DNA of 64,000 bases from Pseudonocardia sp. EC080619-01 (GTDB lineage Bacteria; Actinomycetota; Actinomycetes; Mycobacteriales; Pseudonocardiaceae), in assembly GCF_001420995.1 (NCBI RefSeq), contig NZ_CP012184.1:2836501-2900500 (forward strand), read 5' to 3'. The notes under the pieces were generated by a model that did no database searches, was not told the origin of the DNA, and worked only from the letters and a program-made list of their open reading frames with translations. How positions within the stretch are numbered: the stretch's first letter is position 1; every line of letters begins with the position of its first letter. Below are positions 1 through 14,686 of the stretch, piece after piece. A program made the translations under genes and the position numbers.

Positions 1-53
1 CGGCATGGAGCACTTCCCCGTCCGTGTCGACCCGGCAGGAGGCCCGGGCGGGC

Positions 54-863
54 ATGGGACACGATGAGCGGGTGACGGAGCCGGCAGAGGTGGTACCCGG
101 CGGTTTCCGGCTCGACGGCGAGGTCGCGATCGTGACCGGTGCGTCGTCGGGGCTCGGCGCCCATTTCGCCCGGGTCCTGGCCGCCGCCGGGGCCGGCGTC
201 GTGATCGGTGCACGGCGGCCGGCGGAGCTGGACGCGGTCCGGTCCTCGATCGTCGACGCCGGGGGCAGGTGCGTCGCGGTCACCACCGACGTCGCCGACC
301 CCGAGCAGTGCCAGGCGCTCGTCGACGCCGCGGTCGACCGGCTGGGACGGGTCGACGTCCTGGTCAACAACGCCGGGACCGGCTACGGCGCACGCGCCGA
401 GCGGGACGATCCCCGCCGGGCCGCGGCCCTGCTGGAGGTCAACCTGCTCGGCGCGTACCAGATGGCCGCCGCCGCGGGCCGCGCGATGATCGCGGCCGGG
501 CGGGGCGGCTCGATCGTCAACATCTCCTCGGCACTGGGCCTCACCGCCGGGACCGTCCCGCAGGCCGCCTACTCGGCGTCCAAGGCGGGGTTGACCGGAC
601 TGACCCGCGACCTCGCGGCCCAGTGGTCGGGCCGGCACGGCATCCGGGTCAACACGCTCGCCCCCGGGTACGTCGACTCCGAGATGACCGCGCCCCTGAT
701 CGAGCACGAGGAGGGACTGGCCGCGGCGGTCGGACGGATCCCGCTGGGCCGCCTCGGTACCCGGGAGGAGCTCACCGGTCCCCTGCTCCTGCTGGTGTCC
801 CGGGCCGGCTCCTACGTCACCGGCGCCACACTGTGCGTCGACGGCGGCTGGACGATGCACTGA
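54..863 (+). CDS. SDR family NAD(P)-dependent oxidoreductase
   Basis: Classical short-chain dehydrogenase of about 269 residues with a Rossmann fold. The cofactor motif TGASSGLG lies near residues 28-35, the structural NNAG motif near 105-108, and the catalytic YSASK (Tyr and Lys) near 173-177, with the partner Ser in ISSA just before it. The C-terminal VTGATLCVDGGW is typical of FabG-like or gluconate-5-dehydrogenase-like members. I chose the ATG at 54 because AGGAGG lies at 37-42; an in-frame GTG at 24 would add ten residues and a GTG at 72 would remove six. A TetR gene follows 41 bases downstream, so the two may be co-transcribed. The substrate cannot be told from sequence. Confidence 0.85.
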   Translation: MGHDERVTEPAEVVPGGFRLDGEVAIVTGASSGLGAHFARVLAAAGAGVVIGARRPAELDAVRSSIVDAGGRCVAVTTDVADPEQCQALVDAAVDRLGRVDVLVNNAGTGYGARAERDDPRRAAALLEVNLLGAYQMAAAAGRAMIAAGRGGSIVNISSALGLTAGTVPQAAYSASKAGLTGLTRDLAAQWSGRHGIRVNTLAPGYVDSEMTAPLIEHEEGLAAAVGRIPLGRLGTREELTGPLLLLVSRAGSYVTGATLCVDGGWTMH

Positions 864-904
864 TGCCCGGCCGTCGCGAACGCGGGACCTGGGAGGACTG
901 ACCG

Positions 905-1549
905 ATGCCACGACCGAGCCGCTGGCCCGACCTCGTGCACGCCGCCGGTGAGGAGTTCCGGGAGCGCGGTTACGACAACGCCACCCTGGAGAGCATCGGC
1001 GCCCGTGTCGGGATCCTCAAGGGCAGCGTCTACAACTACGTGAGCAGCAAGGAGGAGCTGCTGCTCGCCGTCGTGGAACAGCCGGCCCAGGCCCTGCTCG
1101 CCGAGCTCGACCGCCTGCGTGCGGACACCGGCAGCAGCGTCGCCATGCGACTGCGCGAGCTGGTCCGCACCCAGATCCGGATCTTCGCCGACTACTACCC
1201 GGCCGCGTTCGTCTACCTGCAGCACGTCGGCAGGTTCCGGTCCCCGACCTTCGCCCGGTTCGACGACATGGACCGCCGGTACATCGCCGCGGTCGAGTCG
1301 CTGCTCGCCGAGGGCGCCCGGAACGGGGAGTTCTCGCTCGCCGGCGATCCCGCCGTGGCGGCCCGGGCGATCGTCGGGATGCTGGACTGGATGCAGCACT
1401 GGTTCACGCCACACGGCGAGGAGGCGGACTCGCAGCTGGCCGACCAGATCTTCGCGCTCGCGCTCGGCGGACTGGTCGCCGCGGGCGGGATCCACGGTCT
1501 GGCGAAGGGGACCCCGTACGCCGCGCGGACGGTGCCGACGGGGAGCTGA
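905..1549 (+). CDS. TetR/AcrR family transcriptional regulator
   Basis: A 214-residue one-component regulator. The N-terminal helix-turn-helix has the family pattern: EEFRERGYDNATLESIGARV followed by a recognition segment KGSVYNYVSSKEELLL. The C-terminal half is an all-helical ligand-binding and dimerisation domain with no recognisable signature. It lies between an SDR gene and an alkyl-sulfatase-type gene on the same strand, so it may control one or both; this is inference from position only. Start ATG at 905, shortly after a GGGAGGA tract at 889-895. Confidence 0.88.
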   Translation: MPRPSRWPDLVHAAGEEFRERGYDNATLESIGARVGILKGSVYNYVSSKEELLLAVVEQPAQALLAELDRLRADTGSSVAMRLRELVRTQIRIFADYYPAAFVYLQHVGRFRSPTFARFDDMDRRYIAAVESLLAEGARNGEFSLAGDPAVAARAIVGMLDWMQHWFTPHGEEADSQLADQIFALALGGLVAAGGIHGLAKGTPYAARTVPTGS

Positions 1550-1816
1550 CCGGGCGGAAGGTGTCTCCCGTCGAGCGTCGTTCATCGCCCCGGACATCTC
1601 GTCCTCTTCGGGAATGGATGGCCGCACACAACGCCGCATCATGACGGTCCTCCTGCTGGTCATCGGCCTCGAGCTCCTGGGGGACGCGCTCGCCGGCCCG
1701 GCGTCAGGGTCCAGCTGAACCAGGTCCGGCGCGGGTCGATGGCCGCACGGTCACCGTCCGAAGGTCACCCGTCCCGGAGGAGGCGCCCGGATCCAGCTCG
1801 ATGCGAGCGTCGGTGG

Positions 1817-3709
1817 ATGACAACCACGTCGAGGTCCGCAACGCCGTCGATCGCCCAGCAGCAGGAGGATCTGCGGGGCCGCCTCCCCTTCGACGACACG
1901 CAGGACTTCGACGACGCCGAACGGGGACTGATCGCCTCGATCGATCAGCCGGTCGTCGGCGAGGACGGCACGGTCCTGTGGGACAACTCGACCTACTCCT
2001 TCCTCAGCGGCGACGCTCCGGACAGCGTGAACCCGAGCCTGTGGCGCCAGTCCCAGCTCTCCGCGATCGGAGGCCTCTTCGAGGTCGTCGAGGGGATCTA
2101 CCAGGTGCGCGGCATGGACCTGTCGAACACGACGTTCGTCGAGGGCGACCAGGGCGTCGTCGTCATCGACACCCTGCTGTCGAAGGAGACCGGCGCCGCG
2201 GCGCTGGAGCTGTACCGGCTCCATCGCGGAGACCGGCCGATCAAGGCGGTCGTCTACACCCACTCGCACGCCGACCACTTCGGCGGGGTGAAGGGATTCG
2301 TCACCGAGGAGGACGTGGATGCGGGAGCAGTGCGGATCCTCGCTCCCGACGGTTTCACCGAGGAGGCGGTCGCGGAGAACGTCTACGCCGGAACGGCGAT
2401 GGCCCGTAGAGCGGGATACATGTACGGCGCCGCACTCGCCCGCAGCCCGGAGGGCCAGGTCGGTGCCGGCCTCGGGCAGACGGTGTCCGTCGGCACCGTC
2501 ACCCTGATACCGCCGACCGACATCATCACCACGACCGGTCACGAGGAGACCGTCGACGGGGTGCGGATGATCTTCCAGATGGCGCCGGGCACCGAGGCAC
2601 CGGCCGAGATGCTGGTGTACCTGCCCGACTTCAAGGCACTCTGCGCGGCCGAGGACGCGACGCACAACCTGCACAACCTGCTGACCCTGCGCGGCGCCGT
2701 CGTGCGCGACCCGCACGCCTGGGCCCGCTACCTCACCGAGTCGATCGACCTGTTCGGCGGTGACGCCGAGGTCGTGTTCGCCTCCCACCACTGGCCGACC
2801 TGGGGAGCCGACCGGGTCGTCGAGTTCCTGTCCACCCAGCGCGACCTCTACGCCTACCTCCACGACCAGACCCTGCGCATGCTCAACCAGGGACTGGTCG
2901 GCCCGGAGATCGCCGAGGAGATCGTCCTGCCTCCCGCACTCGAGAACGCCTGGAACGCCCGCGGCTACTACGGCTCCGTCAGCCACAACGTCAAGGCCAT
3001 CTACCAGCGCTACCTGGGCTGGTTCGACGGCAACCCCGCCCACCTCTGGGAACACCCACCGGTCGAGAAGGCCAGGCGCTACGTCGACTTCATGGGCGGC
3101 GCCGACACCGTCGTCGACAGAGCACGCGCCGCCTACGACACCGGCGACTACCGGTGGGTCGCCGAGGTGGTCAACCATGTCGTGTTCGCCGAGCCGGAGC
3201 ACCCGGACGCGCGCGAACTACTCGCCGACACCTACGAGCAACTCGGATACGGCTCGGAGAACGGCACCTGGCGCACCTTCTACCTGTCCGGGGCCACCGA
3301 ACTGCGCGACGGCAGATTCGGCACACCGACCGAGACCAGCGCCCCCGACGTCATCGGTCAGCTCACCCCGCCGATGCTGTTCGACGCCCTCGCCATCCAG
3401 GTCGACGGACCCAGCGCGTGGGACGAGAAACTGAGCCTCGATGTCGTGCTCACCGACATCGACGAGCGCTACCGGCTCACGCTCGCGAACGGTGTGCTGA
3501 CCTACAGTTCCCGGCCACAGAAGGGCGACGCCGACGCCGTGCTCACGGCAGACCGACGTGCGCTCCCGGCACTCGCGGGCGGCGGCCTGAGCGCGGAGGG
3601 GCTCGCCGCAGCCGGCCTCACCCTGACCGGGGACCCGACCGTCATCACCCGCCTGGCCCGCGTCCTCGACCCGGGCGACACGAACTTCGCCATCGTCACC
3701 CCGGACTGA
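1817..3709 (+). CDS. alkyl sulfatase-type metallo-beta-lactamase fold hydrolase (SdsA1-like)
   Basis: About 630 residues, the length of SdsA1/BDS1-type alkyl sulfatases, which hydrolyse primary alkyl sulfates such as SDS. The order of parts fits the family: an N-terminal strand region, a metallo-beta-lactamase domain with the zinc motif THSHADHFGG near residue 148, a helical dimerisation domain (from the RYVDFMGGAD segment to ELLADTYEQLGYGS), and a C-terminal SCP2-like lipid-binding domain that ends with LTGDPTVITRLARVL. No export signal is obvious. The reading frame is open back to 1739, but the first 26 codons are Arg/Pro-rich and unlike the family. ATG 1817 is the more natural start, though its ribosome site is weak. 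It may be regulated by the TetR protein just upstream. Confidence 0.85.
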   Translation: MTTTSRSATPSIAQQQEDLRGRLPFDDTQDFDDAERGLIASIDQPVVGEDGTVLWDNSTYSFLSGDAPDSVNPSLWRQSQLSAIGGLFEVVEGIYQVRGMDLSNTTFVEGDQGVVVIDTLLSKETGAAALELYRLHRGDRPIKAVVYTHSHADHFGGVKGFVTEEDVDAGAVRILAPDGFTEEAVAENVYAGTAMARRAGYMYGAALARSPEGQVGAGLGQTVSVGTVTLIPPTDIITTTGHEETVDGVRMIFQMAPGTEAPAEMLVYLPDFKALCAAEDATHNLHNLLTLRGAVVRDPHAWARYLTESIDLFGGDAEVVFASHHWPTWGADRVVEFLSTQRDLYAYLHDQTLRMLNQGLVGPEIAEEIVLPPALENAWNARGYYGSVSHNVKAIYQRYLGWFDGNPAHLWEHPPVEKARRYVDFMGGADTVVDRARAAYDTGDYRWVAEVVNHVVFAEPEHPDARELLADTYEQLGYGSENGTWRTFYLSGATELRDGRFGTPTETSAPDVIGQLTPPMLFDALAIQVDGPSAWDEKLSLDVVLTDIDERYRLTLANGVLTYSSRPQKGDADAVLTADRRALPALAGGGLSAEGLAAAGLTLTGDPTVITRLARVLDPGDTNFAIVTPD

Positions 3710-3851
3710 TCCGCATACATCCATCCTGCGGTCGGAATGCCACGGCCATGGGATCCCTCGAGACGATCCACTGACGACGTCCTGCGATGAGCGTCAGCGC
3801 CATCACCGGTCGTAGAGATCCGCGACAGGTCGCAACTGCGCCGGTCAGCGG

Positions 3852-3927
3852 TGGTGGAGACGAGGGGAATCGAACCCCTAACCCCCGCCTTGCAAAGGCG
3901 GTGCTCTGCCAATTGAGCTACGTCCCC
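3852..3927 (-). tRNA. tRNA-Ala (anticodon TGC)
   Basis: Reads on the minus strand as a complete cloverleaf. The acceptor arm GGGGACG pairs with CGTCTCC and includes the G3-U70 wobble pair that is the alanine identity element. The anticodon loop is TTTGCAA, and the T-arm carries GGTTCGATTCC. The 3' CCA is encoded (3852-3854). With tRNA-Ile just upstream it forms the ileT-alaT pair found next to gyrA in many actinobacteria. Confidence 0.97.
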
Positions 3928-3959
3928 GGGTGGGTGCCGTTCACGGTACCCGGACGGAC

Positions 3960-4070
3960 TCAGCGGGTGGTGGCCTCGTGCCAGAGATCATCGGACCCGA
4001 CGCCCCGGAGCCGGGACCAGCCGACGTACGCGGCGCCGGCCACCACGGCCAGGGCGAGCAACTTCTTCAT
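3960..4070 (-). CDS. DLW-39 family small protein
   Basis: A 36-residue protein beginning MKKLLALAVVAGAAYVGW, with a short hydrophobic segment at residues 4-18, and containing the conserved DDLW near its C terminus that names the family. Small proteins of this kind sit by the gyrA/tRNA cluster in many actinobacteria; their function is unknown. It probably spans or touches the membrane once. It lies between tRNA-Ile and tRNA-Ala on the same strand, an unusual place for a coding gene but the normal one for this family. It is easily missed because of its size. Confidence 0.75.
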   Translation of the reverse strand: MKKLLALAVVAGAAYVGWSRLRGVGSDDLWHEATTR

Positions 4071-4109
4071 CGACGGGCCTCTCACGAGAGCTTCGGAGGG
4101 GAGAAGGTG

Positions 4110-4183
4110 TGGGCCTAGCTGGATTTGAACCAGCGACCTCATCGTTATCAGCGATGCGCTCTAACCAACTGAGCTATAGGCCC
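4110..4183 (-). tRNA. tRNA-Ile (anticodon GAT)
   Basis: Minus-strand cloverleaf. The acceptor stem GGGCCTA pairs with TAGGCCC, the D-arm contains AGCTCAGTTGGTTAGAGC, the anticodon loop is CTGATAA (GAT), and the T-arm carries GGTTCAAATCC. Discriminator A corresponds to position 4110. CCA is not encoded (the next bases read CAC), unlike the neighbouring tRNA-Ala. Confidence 0.97.
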
Positions 4184-4264
4184 TTGCAACGTCGAGAAGA
4201 CTACCCCACGGGTTCGAGCGGGTTACGCCGGGGGCCCGCCCGAGCCCGTGCGGAGCGGTCTCCG

Positions 4265-5014
4265 TCAGTCACGCTCCGACAGCGTCACCTCGATGCCACC
4301 GACCAGGTCGGCGGCGACGTTGTAGACGAACGCCACGATCGTGATGGCGACGGCGAACAGCAGGCTGTTCACGGCCCCGACGACGGCGGCGAGGCCGAAC
4401 ACCCGGCCGGCGCTGATGAGCGCACCGCCCGTCTCCGGCTGGGCGGTGACCAGGTCGGCGTAGGTGCCGTTCAGCCGGTCCCAGACGCCCATGCCGCCGA
4501 GCACCCCGTAGAGCACCCCGGCCGCGACCATCCACACCAGCCACAGCACGACGGCCAGCGCCAGCGCCATCTTGAGCACCGACCAGGGGTCGAGCCGCTT
4601 CAGCTGGAGCAGCGCCTGCCGGGGCGGCCGGTTGCGCACCGACGCCCTGGGGACGTCGGAGCCCGGCGCCTGCTGCTCCGGGTCGCGGACCGCGGTGGCG
4701 GTACCGCCGCCCTCGGCGGCGGACGGGCCGGGTGCGGCGAGGAACGCGGTCGGGGCCTCGCTCAGCAGCGAGTCGGCCACGGTCCCCCGGTCCGCGTCGC
4801 GGGCACCGTCCTGTGCGTCGGGCACCCGCCGCCACGGGGGCGGGGACGTGCCTGCCTGGTCGGCCACCGGCTCCTCCGGCTCGGGCTCGGCGGCCCGGGG
4901 GGTGGGGCTCGGCGGGACGTCCGGGGAGGACGCGGTCGTCGACGCGTCGTGGTCCGCATCGGTGGCGACGGTGCGGCCCTCGCCCTCCGACGGGGTGCGG
5001 TCGTCGGTGCTCAC
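4265..5014 (-). CDS. DUF3566 domain-containing membrane protein
   Basis: About 249 residues. The first 120 or so are acidic, Pro/Ala-rich and probably disordered and cytoplasmic. The C-terminal part is the DUF3566 module: after an RLDPWSVLKMALALAVV segment come two strongly hydrophobic helices separated by a polar stretch with GVWDRLNGTYADL, ending with VGGIEVTLSERD. The M. tuberculosis homologue (Rv0007) also follows gyrA. The GTG at 5014 is preferred because a GAGGAG ribosome site lies about 11 bases upstream. The frame stays open to a GTG at 5080, but that codon abuts a perfect terminator-like hairpin and has no ribosome site. Molecular function is unknown. Confidence 0.85.
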   Translation of the reverse strand: MSTDDRTPSEGEGRTVATDADHDASTTASSPDVPPSPTPRAAEPEPEEPVADQAGTSPPPWRRVPDAQDGARDADRGTVADSLLSEAPTAFLAAPGPSAAEGGGTATAVRDPEQQAPGSDVPRASVRNRPPRQALLQLKRLDPWSVLKMALALAVVLWLVWMVAAGVLYGVLGGMGVWDRLNGTYADLVTAQPETGGALISAGRVFGLAAVVGAVNSLLFAVAITIVAFVYNVAADLVGGIEVTLSERD

Positions 5015-5079
5015 GAGCTGGAGCTCTCCTCGCTGGTCGTCGCTGCGGTCGTGCGGACGATCCGGGCCGGCGGGTGCCA

Positions 5080-5110
5080 CGGGCGGCCGGTCGCGTGGAC
5101 CGGCCGCCCG
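5080..5110 (-). terminator. stem-loop terminator after gyrA
   Basis: A perfect 13-bp stem (arms 5080-5092 and 5098-5110) with loop GCGTG begins 8 bases past the gyrA stop codon. It lacks a long T-tract, as is common in high-GC actinobacteria. It sits between gyrA and the DUF3566 gene, so it could end gyrBA transcripts or attenuate read-through. Confidence 0.7.
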
Positions 5111-5117
5111 CGACGAC

Positions 5118-7628
<2,511 letters not shown>

Positions 7629-7683
7629 GGAGTGATCCCCTCGTGGTGTTCAGACGTGCGTATGGGACAGACGTACGGACGGA

Positions 7684-10146
<2,463 letters not shown>

Positions 10147-10899
10147 TCAGCCGTAGGTGTCGCGCGGTCCGCGGCCGCGGACGTGCCGCGGACCGTGCCG
10201 CCAGCTCGGCCCGCTCGGGCCCACCACCCGGATCCGGCGGACCACGTCCGGCCCGACCGCCGCCGCGAGCCGGGTGAGCAGTTGCCGCTGCAACGTCCGC
10301 AGCTGGGTGGCCCAGGCCGTCGACTCGGCCTGCAGGGTCAGCTCGCCGTCGCGCAGCGACACCGGGGTGCAGTGGTCGGCGACGTCCGACCCGACCAGCT
10401 GCGACCAGCGCCCGAGCACGGTGGCGTCGGTGAGGCGGGACGACCAGCCGCGGTCCATCGACACCCGGGACACCACGCGGCCGAACGGCTGCGGGTCACG
10501 GTCGTCCGGGCCCGATCCCGACCAGCGGCGGCGCCGGCCCTTCCCGGAGACGACCCGCAGCTTGGGGCGCGCCTCGTCGGCCCGCTCCTCCGCCTTCCGC
10601 GCGGAGGTCTCACGGGCCGCGCGCAGGGCGTCGCGGGCCAGGTCCGCGCCGCGCAGTCCGGCGCGCTCACCGGCGAGCAGGTCCCCCTGTTCACCCGGGA
10701 CGCCGCCACCTGTGACCGGGCCGTGACCCGACTCGCCGGACTCTCCATCCCCAGGGCGGGCGCCGTCGGGACGGGCCGCACGGGCCGTTGTCCGGCGGTT
10801 CCCCGTCCCCCGACGCCGTCGCTCCCCCGGCCCGCCGGAGTTATCCACAGAATCCACAGGCTTGTCCCCAGTTCGCCGTGATGTGGCCGAGATCTGCAC
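10147..10899 (-). CDS. dciA: DciA family protein (DUF721), replicative helicase loader/helper
   Basis: 250 residues. The N-terminal 100 are Arg/Gly-rich and variable. The conserved C-terminal DUF721 domain runs from [20 protein letters not shown] through [16 protein letters not shown] to [21 protein letters not shown], matching the mycobacterial protein between recF and gyrB (Rv0004). DciA proteins load or assist DnaB in bacteria without DnaC. The GTG start at 10899 follows the recF stop by 21 bases, suggesting one transcript. Its first codons contain a perfect DnaA box and two variants, annotated separately. Confidence 0.88.
   Translation of the reverse strand: MQISATSRRTGDKPVDSVDNSGGPGERRRRGTGNRRTTARAARPDGARPGDGESGESGHGPVTGGGVPGEQGDLLAGERAGLRGADLARDALRAARETSARKAEERADEARPKLRVVSGKGRRRRWSGSGPDDRDPQPFGRVVSRVSMDRGWSSRLTDATVLGRWSQLVGSDVADHCTPVSLRDGELTLQAESTAWATQLRTLQRQLLTRLAAAVGPDVVRRIRVVGPSGPSWRHGPRHVRGRGPRDTYG
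10841..10870. other. DnaA-box cluster inside the 5' end of dciA
   Basis: On the plus strand: TTATCCACA (10841-10849, a perfect consensus box), GAATCCACA (10850-10858, seven of nine) directly abutting, and TTGTCCCCA (10862-10870, eight of nine). They lie in the dciA coding sequence about 3.9 kb from the main origin cluster. Confidence 0.6.
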
Positions 10900-10920
10900 C
10901 GTGCCCTCGCGGACGGCCGG

Positions 10921-12117
10921 TCATCGAGCCTCCCCGACCGGCTCCGTGCCCTCGCGGACGACACTCCGGTCACCGACGGCGAACCGGACCCCGTCCAACT
11001 CGGGGGGCACGTCCTCCCCGACCGCGGCGGTCACCAGCACCTGCTCCGCCTCCGCGACCAACCCGGCCAGCGCCCGCCGGCGAGCGGAGTCGAGCTCGGC
11101 GAAGACGTCGTCGAGCACCAGGACCGGCTCCACGTCGTCCACCTGCAACAGCCGGTACGACGCCAGCCGCAGCGCCAGCGCGAACGCCCACGACTCGCCG
11201 TGGCTCGCGTAGCCCTTCGCCGGGCCGTCGCCCAGTGCCAGGTCCAGCTCGTCGCGGTGCGGGCCGACCAGGCAGACGCCGCGCTCGATCTCCTGCGTCC
11301 GGACCTCGGCGAGCCGCTCCAGCAGCAACGCCTCCAGCTCCTCCGCCGGGGCGGGCAGCTCGGCCACCCCGCCCGGCCCCAGGCTGGACCGGTAGTCCAG
11401 GCCGATCGGGTCCGACGACGGCGCGATCTGTGCGAACGCCTCCCGCGCGTACGGGGCGAGTGCGACGACGAGCTCACGACGGCCGGCCAGCAGCGCCGCT
11501 CCGGCCCGGGCCAGGTGCCCGTCCCACACCTCGAGGGTCGTGAGGTCGTCCGGGACGTCCGGGTCCGCCGGCGCGGGCCGCGCGCGCCCGCGCGGGCCGC
11601 GCAGGGCGGGCTTCGCCGACTTCAGCAGGGCGGAGCGCTGGCGGAGGACCTTCTCGTAGTCGGAGCGGACCCCGGCGTAGCGCGGGAAGCGGGCGACGAG
11701 GAGCTCGTCGAGGAACCGTCGTCGTTCCGAGGGGTCGCCGCGCACCAGCGCGAGGTCCTCCGGGGCGAACAGCACGCTCCGCAGGATCCCCAGGACGTCC
11801 CGGGGCCGGGACACCGGCGAGCGGTTCACCCGGGCCCGGTTCTGCTTCCCCGAGTTGATCTCCAGTTCGACGCCGAGCTTCCGGCCGTGGTGGTGGACCT
11901 CGCCGCGCAGCACCGCCTGTTCCGCGCCGCGCCGGATCAGCGGGGTGTCCGACGAGACCCGGTGCGAGCCGAGGCTCGCCAGGTAGCCGATCCCCTCGAC
12001 GAGGTTGGTCTTGCCGACGCCGTTCGATCCGACCAGCACGGTGACACCGGGGTCGAGCTCGAGCTCGGCCTCCGGCCACGACCGGAAGTCGGTGACCGCG
12101 AACCGCCTGAGGTACAC
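10921..12117 (-). CDS. recF: DNA replication/repair protein RecF
   Basis: About 398 residues of an SMC-like ABC ATPase that loads RecA at single-strand gaps. Walker A is GSNGVGKT near residue 30, followed by the conserved [14 protein letters not shown]. The signature region is [18 protein letters not shown] and Walker B is [14 protein letters not shown] chose the GTG at 12117 ([14 protein letters not shown]), which matches mycobacterial RecF; a frame open to 12174 would overlap gnd. The start lies 8 bases after the gnd stop, so translation is probably coupled within dnaN-gnd-recF-dciA. Confidence 0.95.
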   Translation of the reverse strand: MYLRRFAVTDFRSWPEAELELDPGVTVLVGSNGVGKTNLVEGIGYLASLGSHRVSSDTPLIRRGAEQAVLRGEVHHHGRKLGVELEINSGKQNRARVNRSPVSRPRDVLGILRSVLFAPEDLALVRGDPSERRRFLDELLVARFPRYAGVRSDYEKVLRQRSALLKSAKPALRGPRGRARPAPADPDVPDDLTTLEVWDGHLARAGAALLAGRRELVVALAPYAREAFAQIAPSSDPIGLDYRSSLGPGGVAELPAPAEELEALLLERLAEVRTQEIERGVCLVGPHRDELDLALGDGPAKGYASHGESWAFALALRLASYRLLQVDDVEPVLVLDDVFAELDSARRRALAGLVAEAEQVLVTAAVGEDVPPELDGVRFAVGDRSVVREGTEPVGEAR

Positions 12118-12124
12118 CGCGTGG

Positions 12125-13072
12125 TCAGCCCCCCTGGGTCGAGCCGGAACCGGAGCTCGGACCCGCCTTGTCACCGGGGGCGCCGGCCGGGCCGGACTCC
12201 TTGACCGCGTGACCGCCGAACTGCTGGCGCAGCGCCGCGACCGCCTTCATCGCCGGCGACTCGTCCTGCCGGGAGGAGAACCGCGCGAACAGCGCCGCCG
12301 AGATGACCGGCAGCGGGACGGCGTGCGCGATGGCCTCCTCGATCGTCCACCGGCCCTCGCCGGAGTCGTCCACCCAGCCCTCGAGCTCGGCGAGCTCCGG
12401 GTCCTCCTTGAGCGCGTCGACCAGCAGGTCCAGCAACCACGAGCGGACCACGGTGCCGCGCGACCACGCCTGGACCACGCCGGGCACGTCGGTGATCAGC
12501 TCGCTGGCCTGCATGAGCTCGAAGCCCTCGGCGTACGCCTGCATCAGGCCGTACTCGATGCCGTTGTGGACCATCTTCGCGAAGTGGCCCGCCCCGACCG
12601 GGCCGGCGTGCGCGAAGCCCTCCTCGCGCAGCCCCTCGGGCCGGAGCGCGTCGAAGATCGGCATCGCGCGCTCGATGTGCGCGGGCTCCCCGCCCGCCAT
12701 CAGGCCGTAGCCGTTGTCCTTGCCCCAGATCCCGCCGGAGACGCCGCAGTCGACGTAGCCGATGCCGTGCGCCTCGAGGAGCTCGGCGTTCGGCTTGTCG
12801 TCGGTGTAGCGGGAGTTGCCGCCGTCGATCACCAGGTCGCCGGAGGCGAGCGTGGTGGCGAGCGTGGCGACGGTGTTCCGGGTCGGCTCGCCGGACGGGA
12901 CCATCACCCACACGACCCGCGGCGCCTCGAGCGCCCCGGCCAGTTCCTGCAGCGACGCCACGTCGCTCACCTCGGGCCGGGGGTCGAACCCGACCACCTC
13001 GTGCCCGGCGGCGCGCAGCCGCTCACGCATGTTGCCGCCCATCCGGCCCAGGCCGATCAGACCGATCTGCAC
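12125..13072 (-). CDS. gnd: 6-phosphogluconate dehydrogenase, NAD(P)-dependent, decarboxylating (Gnd-type)
   Basis: About 315 residues, the length of the short GntZ/YqeC-type enzymes. The Rossmann motif GLGRMGGNM lies at residues 6-14. [10 protein letters not shown], the catalytic [18 protein letters not shown] and the lysine segment [14 protein letters not shown] are all present. It oxidises 6-phosphogluconate to ribulose 5-phosphate and CO2. A gnd gene between dnaN and recF is a recurring actinobacterial arrangement. The GTG at 13072 follows AAGGGGG by 7 bases; a GTG at 13093 lacks such a site. The C-terminal 25 residues are Gly/Ser/Pro-rich and probably disordered. Confidence 0.93.
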   Translation of the reverse strand: MQIGLIGLGRMGGNMRERLRAAGHEVVGFDPRPEVSDVASLQELAGALEAPRVVWVMVPSGEPTRNTVATLATTLASGDLVIDGGNSRYTDDKPNAELLEAHGIGYVDCGVSGGIWGKDNGYGLMAGGEPAHIERAMPIFDALRPEGLREEGFAHAGPVGAGHFAKMVHNGIEYGLMQAYAEGFELMQASELITDVPGVVQAWSRGTVVRSWLLDLLVDALKEDPELAELEGWVDDSGEGRWTIEEAIAHAVPLPVISAALFARFSSRQDESPAMKAVAALRQQFGGHAVKESGPAGAPGDKAGPSSGSGSTQGG

Positions 13073-13239
13073 TGCGATGCCCCCTTGTGTCACGCGCCGC
13101 CGGCCCGCCGCGTCGCGGGGGTCTGGCGGCCCTCGTCGATCACGCCGGGGGCGAGTCTTCCCCTCCGGCGCCGCGCTCGCCCGGCGGGGTCGCCGATCCG
13201 GGGACGCCGCTCACGGCGGCCCTGCCCGGCGGGACCCGG

Positions 13240-14400
13240 TCAGCCGGGCAGGCGGACCGGCATCAGCAGGTGCAGGTACCCGGACTTCTCGGGCGACGGC
13301 GCCTCGCCGTCGTCGGTGGCGGGCTTGGGCACCGGCCGGACGAGTGCCGGACGGTTCGGCGTCGTGAAGGTCAGCTGTGCCCGGTCGGTGTGCAGGGCAC
13401 CGAGCGCGTCGAGCAGGTAGCCCGGGTTGAACGCGATGGTCAGCGGGTTCCCGTCCAGCGCGCAGGGGAGCTCCTCCTCCGCGGACCCGACGTCGTCGCC
13501 GCCCGCGGCCAGGCGCAGGCCGTCCTCGCCGAACTCCATCCGGATCTGGGCGACCCGGTCCGCGACCAGCGACACGCGCTTGATCGCCTCGACGAGCATC
13601 GCGACGTCCAGCTCGACCGCGGTCGTGTGCTCGGCCGGGATCAGCTGGCGGAACCGCGGGAACTCGGCGTCGAGCAGGCGGCTGGTCGAGCGGCGGCCAC
13701 CGCCGGTCAGCCCGAGCATCCCGTCGCCGGCCGACAGCGCGACGTCGACCGTCCCGGAACCGGCGAGCGTCTTGGCGACCTCGGCGAGGGTCTTCGCCGG
13801 GATGAGCACCGCGGTCGAGATCGACGCGTCCTCCGGGGACCACTCGAGCTCGCGGACGGCCAGTCGGAACCGGTCGGTCGCGGCGAGCGTCAGCTGCGAT
13901 CCCTCGATCTCCAGCCGGATGCCGGTCAGCATCGGCAGCGTGTCGTCGCGACCGGAGGCCACCGCGACCTGTGCGACGGCGGCAGCCAGCGCGTCTGCGG
14001 CGACCGAGCCCGCCTTCTGCGGCATGTCGGGCAGCTGCGGATAGTCCTCGACCGGCATGGTCGGCAGGCTGAACCGGCTGTTCCCGCAGTTGATCGTGGC
14101 GCGCGCCCCGTCGACCACCAGGTCGACCGGCTTCGACGGCAGCGCCCGGGTGATGTCCGCGAGCAGGCGGCCCGAGACCAGCATCCGGCCCGGCTCACCG
14201 ACGGTCGCGTCCAGCTCGACCCGGGCCGAGGTCTCGTAGTCGAAGCCGGAGACGGTCAGCTTCTCGCCGGCCGTCTCGTCGGAACCGTCGGACTGGATCA
14301 GGACCCCGCCGAGCACGGGCACCGGAGGGCGCGCCGGAAGGCTGCGGGCCACCCAGGCGGCCGCGTCCGCGAGGACGTCGCGTTCGACCCGGAACTTCAT
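13240..14400 (-). CDS. dnaN: DNA polymerase III beta sliding clamp
   Basis: 386 residues in three DnaN repeats. The start [21 protein letters not shown], the middle [13 protein letters not shown] and [18 protein letters not shown], and the C-terminal LMPVRLPG peptide-groove end are all typical. The clamp encircles DNA and tethers polymerase and repair factors. The ATG at 14400 is chosen over an adjacent TTG, with GGGGAAGG a few bases upstream. Inverted arms at 13223-13232 and 13243-13252 overlap the 3' end and may act as a weak terminator before gnd. Upstream is the origin region. Confidence 0.97.
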   Translation of the reverse strand: MKFRVERDVLADAAAWVARSLPARPPVPVLGGVLIQSDGSDETAGEKLTVSGFDYETSARVELDATVGEPGRMLVSGRLLADITRALPSKPVDLVVDGARATINCGNSRFSLPTMPVEDYPQLPDMPQKAGSVAADALAAAVAQVAVASGRDDTLPMLTGIRLEIEGSQLTLAATDRFRLAVRELEWSPEDASISTAVLIPAKTLAEVAKTLAGSGTVDVALSAGDGMLGLTGGGRRSTSRLLDAEFPRFRQLIPAEHTTAVELDVAMLVEAIKRVSLVADRVAQIRMEFGEDGLRLAAGGDDVGSAEEELPCALDGNPLTIAFNPGYLLDALGALHTDRAQLTFTTPNRPALVRPVPKPATDDGEAPSPEKSGYLHLLMPVRLPG

Positions 14401-14686
14401 CAAGGACCTTCCCCGGTAGCGCCGCGACCACGGCCGGTGGGCCGGGCCGTCGACGGGACGGCGGTGCTGCGGCGGACGGACCCCTCCCCCGTCGCCCTGC
14501 CGGACGGTGCCGCCCGGAGCGGGCGGCGGCCGAACGGCCGGTGCGGGATCGGGACCCGGGGTTCGCCGGGACGCTCACGGTAGAGCCTCGCCCCGACAGT
14601 TTCCACGCCACCCCGGCACTCGGGGACGGCGGAGCGACGTCCGGTCCGCGACGGGGTGTGCCCGGATCGTGAGCCCCCTTCGTGTC

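Noticed and set aside
1..67. Possible 3' end of an upstream gene reading GMEHFPVRVDPAGGPGG and stopping at 65-67.
   Set aside because: Only 21 codons are visible and the sequence matches nothing I recognise; it overlaps the likely SDR start.
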